A program made the position numbers and the translations under genes. The notes under the pieces were generated by a model. It was not told where the DNA came from, made no database searches, and was given only the letters and a program-made list of their open reading frames with translations. From Linnemannia elongata (Eukaryota > Mortierellomycota > Mortierellomycetes > Mortierellales > Mortierellaceae), in NCBI GenBank assembly GCA_036320915.1, contig JAXBDG010000003.1, positions 62,001 to 126,000 of the forward strand: a stretch of 64,000 nucleotides of DNA. The letters are read 5' to 3'. Below, piece by piece: positions 10,507-21,264 of this stretch; position 1 is the first letter of the stretch, and each line of letters starts with the position of its first letter.

Positions 10507-12774
10507 CTACCAACCGTGCAAGTGCCGCCGGAGGAGGACAGACATGTACATAATAACTCCCAACCCGAGCGCCACAAAGCCCCACCTCAACATATGGCCC
10601 ACAACCGTCGTCAGCTTCTTTCCGAACCATTTCTTGAACTTCCACTTCGGGTCGATGCCATATGGGTTGGGCTCATGATGCGACCAGGCCAGGTTGTGGG
10701 GATGCAGGGTGAACAGTGCCGAGACGGGCTTGTGGTCTGACGTGACGTAATGTGGATGTGAGGTGTAGTAGTGGATCTGCAATGGGCTCGTGCAGGGTTC
10801 GCCCAGAGGAGAAGATGTTGTGGGAGACTGGGTGAGACCGGCGGTCGCTTGTTGGAGATGGCTATTGCTGTTCCTGGAGGAGATGCTAGTCAGCGTCTGG
10901 TTGGACCTGGCAGTCGTAAGAGGCTGCTGCTGTCGATAGTTGTCGCCAGATCCAAGTGGGGATTGGAACAAGCCCGCAGTCATGGGTCCTCTGGAAGGTC
11001 CACTGCCTCGCTTGCTCAGACTCGAGAATGTCCCTCTTGACTTGGACCCGCTCCAAGAACTCAACGACGATGCCATAGAGCTATAGTTTCCTGACCGAAT
11101 CCTGGTACTGGGCGACGACTCCAATGGCAAAATACCTTGGCCCAACCCCTTCGAATGCTCATCCCACGCATCCAGCTCATCCTCGTGGGCCTCATCAGCA
11201 CTGGTCGCATCCTTGGGGTGCACATACCAAAGCACACGGTCCGTCCATGCAGGAACCCGTTTCGAAATATCATACTCTGTCGCCGACCCCATCTTGCACT
11301 TGTAAGTCGGTCCAAACGCCAACGGAGCCTCATGGAACCCCTTGAACACATTCAGGGTCTTGCGCTGAGCCGAGAGTTGGTCATGGCTGTAGAGTTGTCG
11401 CAGCTGACCCGCCTTGATCGCATGGACAATCTCGCTGGCCGTCAGGTCGGGCATAGTTGATTGGGAAAGGAGGTCCTCGGTCGATTGAGATTTCTGCTTG
11501 TTCTTTTTCTTGTAGGAGGACAGGGAGCCGTCGGATTGGGCCAAGTCCAGACGGTAGTTGAGATCGCCCGTCCAAAAGATGTAGTCGCATGAGAAGATGC
11601 TCTCCTCCCATACCACGGCCTTCTTCCCGTCGTTGTCGCTGTGGCTGTGACGACGGCCATGGCGGCGGTGGTGGCGATGGTGGTGGCGGTGTCCTCCCTT
11701 GTTGGAGTTCTTTCCTGACGCCTTCTTGTCTCCTCCCAACAGTGGTCTAGAATCGCTCTCCACCTGGTACAAATCATCCTCCGTCTGCAAATCCTCCAAT
11801 GACTCGTACGCACCAACTCCACCAGCAGTCGCGGCCGCCGAGAGAGTAGCCACCGGGGAAGAACCAGCAGACGAGAGTCGTTCCTGGTGCTCATACAACA
11901 ATCCTTCGACATGGTTATCCCTGTCGTTCAAGAAAACCATGCGCTGACAGATGGCCAGATAATCGTCGTTCCTCCGCTTGATCTTGTTCAGGTGCGCGCT
12001 CAGATGGGCGTTTATGAAACAGATATCGAAACTCGTCCTGTGATGCACCTCCGCGTTACTGTTGCCGTTGACAGAGTTGTTGGAATCATCCTCTGAGCCG
12101 AACTGAATGCCGGTAAAGGTAGTTGTCCCCGTTGCGGTGGCCGTGGTAGTGGTTGTTGTTGTGGTGGTGGTTGCAGTGGTTGTGGTAGTAGTAGAGGACG
12201 AATAAGAGGATCCCAAAGACGATGTCCCCGACACACTCAAAGAAGGTAACCGGATAGACAATTTGGTAGCAATTGCGCCCTTATTGCCCATCATAGCCGG
12301 TCCGGTGCCAACAGAGGCATTTGAAATCCGCTCAACAAGCTCGGTCATAGACCCATCCCTGGTCAAGACAAATAAAATCATCCCCACCTGCGCCGTCTGC
12401 GACACCAAAGAGAACCTATATCCAGGACAGGTCCTATGCAAAGTACGAATAATCAGGTTGGCAAGGTCATCGATGCGAGTACGGATCTGGTAGGTGTTAT
12501 GGATGAATGCGTCGGGGTAGGGTGCGAACTCCTGGAGTGCGATGGCGACGATATCCGGCATGATGGGTGGTGCGTTTGTGGTTGTTGGTGTACTGTTAAA
12601 AGGCGTTGCAGTGGAGGCGGAGGCGGAGGAAGAGGTGGGGCTGCTGGGTGGGGTCTCGGGGGTGAATGAGGACAGGGATGGGTGGGTTGCGAGCCAGTCT
12701 GAGAGGTCTTGCTCGATGGGCCGTTGGTTCATATTGAAGGTCCCGATGAGGACCACGGGTGTTGGTTGTGCCAT
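10507..12774 (-). CDS. Inositol polyphosphate 5-phosphatase with a C-terminal membrane tail
   Basis: This single-exon gene encodes 755 residues. The IPPc signature motifs appear in order: GTFNMN (11-16), ALQEFAPYPDAF with the metal-binding Glu (79-90), NAHLSAH plus KIKRRNDDY, WTGDLNYRLDL, PAWTDRVLW and SDHKPVSALF. The family removes the 5-phosphate of PI(4,5)P2 or inositol phosphates. Inserts rich in Thr, Ser and His lie between motifs. The final 45 residues hold a basic stretch (KWKFKKWFGKK) and then a hydrophobic segment around 725-745 ending in LRRHLHGW, which looks like a tail anchor. There is no SAC1 domain, so it is not a synaptojanin/INP51-53 type. Its membrane tail recalls tail-anchored or prenylated 5-phosphatases. 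Lack of introns is unusual next to its neighbours. Exact subfamily is uncertain. Confidence 0.93.
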   Translation of the reverse strand: MAQPTPVVLIGTFNMNQRPIEQDLSDWLATHPSLSSFTPETPPSSPTSSSASASTATPFNSTPTTTNAPPIMPDIVAIALQEFAPYPDAFIHNTYQIRTRIDDLANLIIRTLHRTCPGYRFSLVSQTAQVGMILFVLTRDGSMTELVERISNASVGTGPAMMGNKGAIATKLSIRLPSLSVSGTSSLGSSYSSSTTTTTTATTTTTTTTTTATATGTTTFTGIQFGSEDDSNNSVNGNSNAEVHHRTSFDICFINAHLSAHLNKIKRRNDDYLAICQRMVFLNDRDNHVEGLLYEHQERLSSAGSSPVATLSAAATAGGVGAYESLEDLQTEDDLYQVESDSRPLLGGDKKASGKNSNKGGHRHHHRHHRRHGRRHSHSDNDGKKAVVWEESIFSCDYIFWTGDLNYRLDLAQSDGSLSSYKKKNKQKSQSTEDLLSQSTMPDLTASEIVHAIKAGQLRQLYSHDQLSAQRKTLNVFKGFHEAPLAFGPTYKCKMGSATEYDISKRVPAWTDRVLWYVHPKDATSADEAHEDELDAWDEHSKGLGQGILPLESSPSTRIRSGNYSSMASSLSSWSGSKSRGTFSSLSKRGSGPSRGPMTAGLFQSPLGSGDNYRQQQPLTTARSNQTLTSISSRNSNSHLQQATAGLTQSPTTSSPLGEPCTSPLQIHYYTSHPHYVTSDHKPVSALFTLHPHNLAWSHHEPNPYGIDPKWKFKKWFGKKLTTVVGHMLRWGFVALGLGVIMYMSVLLRRHLHGW

Positions 12775-15700
12775 GGTTGCTTCGTCACTGTGTGTCGTTT
12801 TTAGGTGTGGGAAGGAAGGAGGGAGCTGGGTATATTATGGTTTGCGGACTGAAGGACAAGGAGAAGAGAAAGAAGGGAGAAGTAGGAGAAGGAGGTGGGG
12901 TTGAAGGTGGAGGCGGAAGTGGGAGGGGGTAGCAAATAACAAGGGACGGAAAAGAAAGAAAAGAAAACGTAAAGGCAAGAAAGAAAGAAAGAAAAAAGGA
13001 GGTTAGAAAGGAAAGCCAGGTGGGGTGGTGGAGGCAATGTTTGTTGGCTGTTGTTTGTCCTTGAAGAAGGGGTGAGGTAATCGTAAATTAGGTGATAAAG
13101 TGAACACACTTTGACTGTCAAGGCAATGAGGTTATGGGGTTATGGTAAAAACAAAGACCAATTGACCAATGGATATCCATCTGATGGATCAGAGGAGAAA
13201 AGTCCCAGTGCCAGTGGACTCTTGGACCAGGTGTGGAAGTGATATATATGGGTCTGTAAAGGTGGGAGAGGGTCAGTGGGATACGGTGTGAAAAAAACCC
13301 AATGGTCATGCGTGATGACTTCATCGATGGGACCCAAGAATAGGGTGCACGTGACTTGTAGAAGGAGAAGAGACAGGGACGGGCAATGGGCCTAGATGGG
13401 CAGGAAAGGGTCTGTCGCACAACGAAAACAAAAAACAAAAGAAAACAACAAAACGAAAGCAAAGCATATCCAGTAGGTAAAATGAGAAGATACGGCGCGT
13501 CGTTTTTGTCTTTTCTTTCTGGGCGCGTTACTAAGGAACTAGAGCTGATGTGGGTGATATGGATGGAGCTTGTTGGTTTCATTCCTCCTGATGAATTTGA
13601 TCAATTTGATCTTTTCGACGCGTCTTTTTTGTCTGGATATGTGTCTGTCGTAACAACAAAAAATAACTCTTTAGTCTTTCCTCAGATCAAATGCGGCCAT
13701 CATCACCACTGGCATAGTGATCTCCAGCTATTGTACTCGTCACCGAGAAGGAAATACCAACAAAATTATTGAAGGGACAACCGATAACGGACGCCATAAC
13801 GGTATGCTGCACCGGGGAATGGCATTCAGGTGACTCTCTCGACTCATCGCCATAACACAAAGGCATCATACTCAGATTCCATTGCAGCGCATCCACATAC
13901 TTACACTTACGCCATTCATGTCTTTCACTCCATAACGTAAAACGTACATTTCGACAGAAAGCAATTGTAACGCTCAAGGTAGCCAGATTGGAATCTGCCA
14001 TCCTGCATGATGCCATCCATTAGGATAGCGGTTATCGTTTAACCCTTTTTTTGAAGTGCATATTCTTTGCTCGGTGAGGATAAGGTCAATTACTTATTGT
14101 CGAGTTAGAAACAAGAAACTACGAACACCGCAAAGAGCGATAGTGCCAACTTGCAATGGCAAAGTGAAAGAAGTAAAATAAAAACCGCGCTACTGCAGTC
14201 CAAACGACAAAGGGGAATTTAATCCACTTTGCTATGTTCACATAAGTTGAGAGAATGTGTGAAATGACGAACAGGAGACGAACGAACCTCTCACTGCTAT
14301 ATTAACCCGCAGTATTCTTCATTTCTGTACTCATCCCCGCTTCCCCACCCGCTTTGCTTGTTTTTCCCAGACACTTCATCCAATTCCTGTGCGCCAATCT
14401 CCTCAGCTTCCCATACTTTCACTCCACCGCTTAAACATTAACTCAGGTACCTTTGATCGTGTCATTTCCCTTGCATTTACACCACCCACTCCAACACTCC
14501 AGTCTACCGTCCTTTATCACCTACCATCAATTTCAGGCACATACACATTATACACTATACACGCGCACACAAAAAAAAGAAAAGGATTAGTATTACTACA
14601 GCCCACATTATTGCTCGCGCCATCTCTCTGCCGGGAAACCTTCCGTTCTACTCAGTCTCCTGCTGCAGTCAGGAGTGTTCTGCTCTGTGGAAGGGTTCGA
14701 GCAGTTAAGCAATTGGCAATGGCCAGGTTCTATTATTCGGTCCTCAGAAACAAACCAAAAAAAAAGAAAAAAAAAACTACACTTCCTTGGCATACTGGTA
14801 TTTTGTGTATGGTACGGGAACGAATAAAAAAAAAGAAAAGGTTAGTCTGCTTTTCTATTTTCTCTAGAAAACTATACCAGATGGGCATGGTATTGTTCGC
14901 GCGTCATGAGGCATTCAACCCCATTGCACTTGATTCTCTCAAAAAAGTGTTTCTATGTGTTCATTTGGCGAAGAGAGTGGGGGAGATGAATCAGTCCACC
15001 TTAGAGAAGAAATGAAGAAAAGAAAATGGGAAAGGGAAAAGGCCATTGGGCTTTTGCGTTTTTTTTTTCTTGTGTCAATCGGTTTTTTTATTCTCTATTG
15101 CAACAGCCGACATTTTTTTTTTTTTTTTTTGGGCGGCAAGGTATAGTATGTGAATCTATGGGGTTTTCTATGGAGTGGAGAGTAAGGGTTTCTTCGTTGA
15201 GGGTATTTTGGCGCATCGTTCTTTGTGTTTCTGATTGACAGTTGTGGTTGCACGATGGGCGCGCTTGTCTACGGCTGTCAAGATGATCATAGAAACGCAA
15301 GAAAAAAGGGATCAAGTGATAGAGCAGTAGGTTTTAATGTCTTCCTTGACGAACAAGAAAAAAGAATGACATTACAGAAGTGAGAGTACAGGTTGGGGAT
15401 CAACAAGAGGCAGTGCTTCAAGGTGCCCATCGCCAAGACAAAACACTTGTCGTAAAGAAAAATCAGCATGGACTATTGGGCTTGAGAAGGGAATGGTGTA
15501 AGGGTACATAAGGGAAGACAAGAAGTATGAGAGCCTACATTGAACCCTTTGTACCTTGGCCCTCGGCCCTTGCCTCCTTGTTTTTCTATTGAGATGATGA
15601 ACGTGTGCGTTCTGGGGCGGTATATGGTCCACTTCTTCGTCTTCTTCAATCGCGTGCTGTCGTTCGACTCTGTATTGAGTTCGTCTATATGTTTGTGACA

Positions 15701-16514
15701 AGTCGACAAAAAGAACAACGAGAAGAAAGCAGAGTTACGCAGCCACAGCCATGGGAAAGGGAAAAGGGGGAGAGGGAAGGAAGGGAAAGGAAGATAAGTA
15801 GAAGGGCGCGGACCAAGAGAGAGAGAACGAGTGGATCGTACATGCCATCTTCGATTGAATTATTATTTCCTATTTGCCCCTTGCCTCCTCCCTTTTGCTT
15901 TTCGATGGGAAATCATTCTCCCTCCCTCTCATCTTCTCTCTCAATATTACTGCCAATTCTCAACGTTCATTACTTCGCATTTATTTCGCATCGCTTTCGA
16001 AGCTTCCAAGGTGCCTTTGAAGCAAGGAGGTGGCCCTTAGGTTGAGATAAGCTCCTACTAGGAGTATTTGTTTAGTTTTGAGGTTGTTAATTGGACAAAG
16101 AGGACCAAGGCCACATCTGTGGACAGGGTCCCGGCCTGTTATTTTAAGTCAATAAGATAACAAAGATTTTTCTCCGTCCCCATGGGCTTCCCTCCGTCTC
16201 TTGTCATTCACTAAAGTCCAGATGTCCTCTCCCTGACCGAGCTGGGTATCGGACCTGACCTAGATGGGAATTGGCCCCGGCGTCAAGATCAGGGGCAAAT
16301 TGGCTAGTTGGCCGTTAGATGACTCCGAGTCTACCTGATGTTGAAAAGAGGAGTTGAATCAAGGAGAAAGTGAGTAGGAGTAAAAAAAAAGGGCGAAATG
16401 AGTTGTATGATGACGAGCATGCAAGAAGATGTGAGTAGCTATGGTTTGCTGACTCAATTTGAGGAACAAAAAAGGGAGCAAGCAAAGCAATAGTGGAAGG
16501 TTTTTTTCCTTATT

Positions 16515-16515
<1 letters not shown>

Positions 16516-16553
<38 letters not shown>
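16516..16553. repeat. 38-base poly-T tract
   Basis: This is an uninterrupted run of T. Several similar runs of 28-36 bases occur in the window (27093-27120, 28877-28910, 41314-41348, 47859-47894, 55531-55562). They lie in introns and intergenic DNA, near gene starts or ends. They may be retroposed poly-A tails or polymerase-slippage products, and their exact lengths are prone to sequencing error. Confidence 0.9.
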
Positions 16554-17019
16554 CATGTGTGTCTTGAATTGATTGCATTATTCATCCATTGCTCTGTCGT
16601 TATTACTTCGCTTTTCGCTCAAACCCAGTTATTTTTTCGTGCTCATGGCTGTTTCTATATAGCCAGCCAGTCAGTCAGCCATTATTTGTGAGTGACCTGT
16701 TTGACGTGTTTGTCTGTTGTCTGTTGTCTATTGTCCGTTGTGTGGCAGTAATGGTGGTATGGGAAGTTGTGGCATGACACTTGGCCATGAAAGGATATGG
16801 CGTGGTTGTATCATGTACGGCGCAAAGTCAGAGAAAGAACAACAGTACATTCTCTGTGAATGTGAATATGTCCGGGTCAATACAATCCGTGGCTTCACCC
16901 CTCCCATAGGATGGTTCTACCACAGTTATTATTATCCTATTCATGGTTATTCAGTCGAGAGAAACAGTGGCAATGTATCAATGTCCACACACACCATGTT
17001 ACTAACGCCCTCTTCTTTC

Positions 17020-17350
17020 CTTTATCCTTTCCTCCCCTCCTCTCCATACATAAAGTCGACCGTCTTCGCACCTTTCTCTTTTTTTTTCTCTTTTTTTTTT
17101 TTTTTCTTATTGTTCTCCCTCATTGTTCAATTCTTGTTCGCCACTCGCATTCGTCTTTCCTTCTCAATTGATCCTCTTCCTCCTTCCCTTCACCTCCACA
17201 CTCTAACACTCTCCTTTCCTCCATTCACTCCATCCCCCCTCCTTTCTCTCTCTCTCTCCAATCGACAATTGAAGGATCATCTCGAATTGCAGATCGGCAT
17301 TCCACCACCCTATCTCTCTCTCTCTCTTACTTCTTTTCTCATCTCCCTCT
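17020..17350 (+). promoter_or_regulatory. CT-rich promoter/leader of the membrane protein gene
   Basis: This pyrimidine-dominated block includes a T run at 17091-17105 and several TCTC clusters, 210-540 bases before the ATG at 17564. It matches the leader pattern of the other plus-strand genes and supports gene orientation. Confidence 0.45.
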
Positions 17351-17563
17351 TCTCTCTTTACTGCCTTCGTGCCGTTGCTTCCTACCCTCATCAACAATTC
17401 CCTCGCCTCTTTTATTCCCTTCACGCACTATCTTTCCTTGACAAAGAAGATCAGAGGGCTCTCCTTTATTTTATTTTTCTCTTTGTTTACTTCCCTTTCA
17501 GCTGTGCCCTAAATTCCCTTTCCAGATCGAACCTTCACCTCTTCAGCGCACAAGCACAAAACA

Positions 17564-20500
17564 ATGGCCATCGACAGCAGTATACCACCTCATTATACCC
17601 ATGCTGCCAACAATACTCCTTCTTCTCCTGCATCAACATCTGCATCGACATTGACACGCGAGCACCTCCAGCAACACAACCAACGGCAACAACTTCACTA
17701 TCATCGACCAGCACCTGTGCGACCCATCTGCACTACTTTCCCTCGTTACAACATTACTCAACAACACCAACAAGACCATCATGATGACACTCCTACCACC
17801 GCTACTGCCAACAACAACAATGCGCTAGCAATAGCAACAAGAGGGATCGACTTGAGTGAACCCGAGACTGCTGGTACTCTCTTCTCTCCCAACGGCGATG
17901 GTCATCTGGTGTTTAACCACAACAAAATCACGTCTCCGAGAGAGTATACTGCCTACCCTTCTCACAACCCCTTTGACGATCCATCGTCTCCTGTCGATGA
18001 CAAGGAGGATGAGGCTCACAGACCAGTCGATTCCTCCTCGCTGACAAAACAGCAACAACAACTAGAGCCCGACCAACAACTCCCAGGACAACAACCATGG
18101 TCCAACGGTCGTCATCCTCTATCAAATCGCAAATGGCTCTCACTCTACACCCGCTTCTTCCGCCTTGACAACACTTCCGCAACACACTCCTCCCAGATCG
18201 TTCACTCGACTTGGATGTGGACAGGCGCATTGTTCTTGGTTCGTTGTACGATGTTCTTGTACGCCTTCTCTGTGCTGTTGGCGGACATTCTTCAGACAGA
18301 CCGGCCGCGGTACGAGTTTTGTTATCTGACTCAGCTATCATATCTTGGCTTGACCTCCTACCTTGGCGTAAGTGTATTAGCAATTCTTTCACGCTTTCTT
18401 GGCTTTGAATATGTACAATGATGGTGTGCATGGGCGGGATGGGCTATGTCAACTGGCTCTTCTTTTTTTTTTGTTTGCCTTTTCGCTTATCGGTGTTTAT
18501 TGTCTACTTTCTGGTTGCCAATTGTATGTATGCATGCATGCAGTTGTGCCACCTTTCTTTTTTCGTTTGTTTTCTTGATCTTCCTTTTTCTATTTGTTTT
18601 GTTTGTCATCGGTATGATACTCCGTTTCAAAGGCTCAAACAATTCAGCCTGAGCCAGTTGAGGGCGTGATGCAACACAATTATCCCTCTTTATCCTTTTT
18701 GTTTCCCTCGTCTCATCATTACCCTCCAATTTCATTCCTTTATTGTTTCTGTGATGTTACTTTTTTTTTATTTTTTTTTTTTTTTTTCAGAATGTCTTAT
18801 CGCATAGCATCTCCGGTTCATTTTTTTTTCAGATTGGTTTCTGAGTGTGCAAGGAAGAAAGGAAGAGGGAAGGGGATATCTGTAACTTCTGCCTCGTGGT
18901 CTTTGGACGGTGCTGACCAAGCGGAGCATGTATTACTGGATCGCTTCTGCGGAGTAGTAAAACTGCGCACGATTTGTTATTCCTTTTTTCCGCACAAGCA
19001 CCATTTTTTTTTTATTCTTCATCAGTTGAAGTGGTGGAACCAGTTTACGCGTCCATTGCATATGCGGCGTCTCTTATTTTTCCATTTATTTTATTTTTGT
19101 GCTTTCTTGTTGCGAATGGTGTCAATTGCGTAAACTCGACAAAGCGGAACCATTCCCGCGCACAAAAAAAAAAAAACTCACCGATTAACTTTTTTTGTCT
19201 CTCCATCTCCTCTTCTCTCCTCGTCCTCTAAAAACAACTGCATATTGACCACGTTTGAACACAACCCAAATCTTCAAATAGACGGTTTCATGGCATACTT
19301 TCAGCGAATGGCGCCGTGAGCGCGGTCTTCGAGCAATCAAGGCCTCTTCTATCACTAGCCAAGACAAAGAAACAGGTTCTTCTTCTACTGCGGTGGCAGA
19401 GACGATGATGGTGACACGGACGACGACGATTGAGCGGCAGCATTGGTTCCTGACAGATATGAACTTTTTTCTGTACCACACTATCTGCACCTTCCAGTAA
19501 GTCACTTTCCCCCTCTTGTGCATCGTTTTGTTTGTTGGATGTATTTTGTTGTTTGTTTATTCGCTCAAATGGAAGGAAGGAAGGAAGGAGGTGTGTGCGT
19601 ATGTGAATATCACCCCTGTTCGTCGGAAAAGGAATAACCGTTGAACAGTGCGCAGAGCACACTCCCTTCGTCATTCATCCCCTACACAGACAAACAGTCA
19701 ACAGACAACGGCAACGAACAGAACAGAGTTCATTATTTTCCATTCCTCTTTCAATGCTCTCATAACTCCAATCCAGCCCGTTCACCCACCCGCCCCGCCC
19801 CGCCCATCATTCTCTCCCTTATCGCCACGTGTGCTTTTTATTGTCCCTATTCTTTTGTCTCCGATGAATTGATTCAGCGGTTGAACCTTTTTGCCACTTT
19901 CTCACTCAATCTCTCTACCATGGCGCCATGATGCAAATCGCCTACCTCTTCTCCGATGGCGACTCCGCTCCAAACATCCCCCACACTAACTAACCTATCC
20001 AACTCCTCTCCCATCCTCATCTTCCATCGCTCTTCCCTCGACCATCTAGTGTGATCGTCCCACTCCTGTTCTGGGGCTACCTCTCAGTCCAAGGCGAAGC
20101 GCGAACAATGGCCATCGAAATGTCTGTCGACTCTCTCTGGCGGAACTATTCCTTCCACGGCGGGGACCTCATCCTAGTCCTCCTCGAGATCTCCATCAAC
20201 TCTATGCCCTTCATCCCCTCCCATATCGTCATCGTCTTCTCAATCTGTCTCTTGTACCTTGCCGAGGCACATCTGGTCCATTATGTGGATGGGTTTTGGA
20301 TTTACCCGTTCTTGGATACGAGTGTGGGACCTGTTTGGGTAGCAATGTATTTCGGCGTTGGAGTGGTGATTGCGGTGGCGTTTGGAGCGATGTATTTCTT
20401 GCATCGAGGTAGAAATTGGTGGTTTGCTAGACGGGCTGCTGCCAAGATCCGCCTTGCTTCTTCTTCTACTCTTGAAGTTGATGGTGAGGCGACGGTGCCA

Positions 20501-21082
20501 GAGATGATCGTCGTGACATCCTCTATCCCGACAGTTCGCCCAGGCACCCACCTCCAATCTACCTTTTCATCCACCACCCAACTCCCCTCAGGAACCGTCT
20601 TCATCTCTACAACAACCACTTCTACTCCAGCCAACTACAACCTCTCCTCCTCCTCGTCGTCCTCTCACACCCACAACAACCCCATCATGACCCACACAAA
20701 CACCTCCACAGCACTCTTCCCAACCACCGCACCCCCTACCACCATCCTCACTTCTTCTAGCACACCAGTATTCGAACCAACGACACCCCAACAACCACCT
20801 CTCGCGATCAATCCGACCCAGATTCTGATCCAGAACCGTCGTCGCAGTTACAGTAACTGTTCCAACGACAGTACGACTTCTACACTTGTTGGATCGGATG
20901 AGGGAATGATGAACAAGGAGAAGGAGAAGGAGAAGGATTTCGAGGCCTCTGCTGGCTCCATCTCTGAGAGAACCGCGAGAAGACTGTCGATGAATGATGG
21001 TGCGACCCAACCCCAGATGGATGGGAGTGGGTTGCAGAAGGTTGAAGAAGAGGATGGGTATGAGACCGAAGGCGATCGGTGA
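17564..21082 (+). CDS. Multi-pass membrane protein resembling FAR-17a/AIG1 and rolling-stone families
   Basis: Three exons (17564-18367, 19282-19496, 20050-21082) join in phase to give 683 residues. Residues 1 to about 190 are low-complexity Gln/Thr/Ser. The membrane part follows: a hydrophobic helix around WMWTGALFLVRCTMFLYAF, then YLTQLSYLGLTSYLG, a polar loop rich in Ser/Thr, FLYHTICTF, VIVPLLFWGYLS, a conserved-looking FHGGDLILVLLEI, IPSHIVIVFSICLLYL, IYPFLD and a last helix before a basic HRGRNWWFARR. The order of a His followed by a paired-helix stretch and a YPxLD motif recalls the AIG1/FAR-17a and rolling-stone families. AIG1/ADTRP proteins hydrolyse fatty-acid esters of hydroxy fatty acids. 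I infer kinship from pattern only, and the activity is unproven. The C-terminal 230 residues are again low-complexity. Introns of 914 and 553 bp are long for this locus. Confidence 0.75.
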
Positions 21083-21264
21083 AGGCTATCCCTTTTCGTT
21101 ATTGTCATTACCAACACCCGCTTGTTTATAGAAAAAAAAAATCCATGCCCTAACCAACACTCATTACCCTTGTAACATACAACATCTAAACTGTAACAAA
21201 AAACAAAACAAATAAAGCAAACACCCCCAATCTGCATCACAAAACTAAGAAGAAATTGGCAGGT

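Larger units (their letters stand above)
12775..17563. other. Gene-poor 4.8-kb region
   Basis: I see no convincing coding region. From 12775 to about 13130 lies the GA-rich (C/T on the minus strand) leader of the 5-phosphatase. Then come mixed sequence, a T run at 15113-15130 and a 38-base T run at 16516-16553. The stretch 17020-17350 is the C/T-rich promoter of the next gene. ORFs of 109 codons (13687-14016, -) and 208 codons (14389-15015, +) lack family motifs and are not called. A small non-coding RNA cannot be excluded. Confidence 0.5.

Noticed and set aside
14389..15015. 208-codon plus-strand ORF
   Set aside because: There is no motif, homopolymer A runs interrupt it, and composition differs from confident genes.
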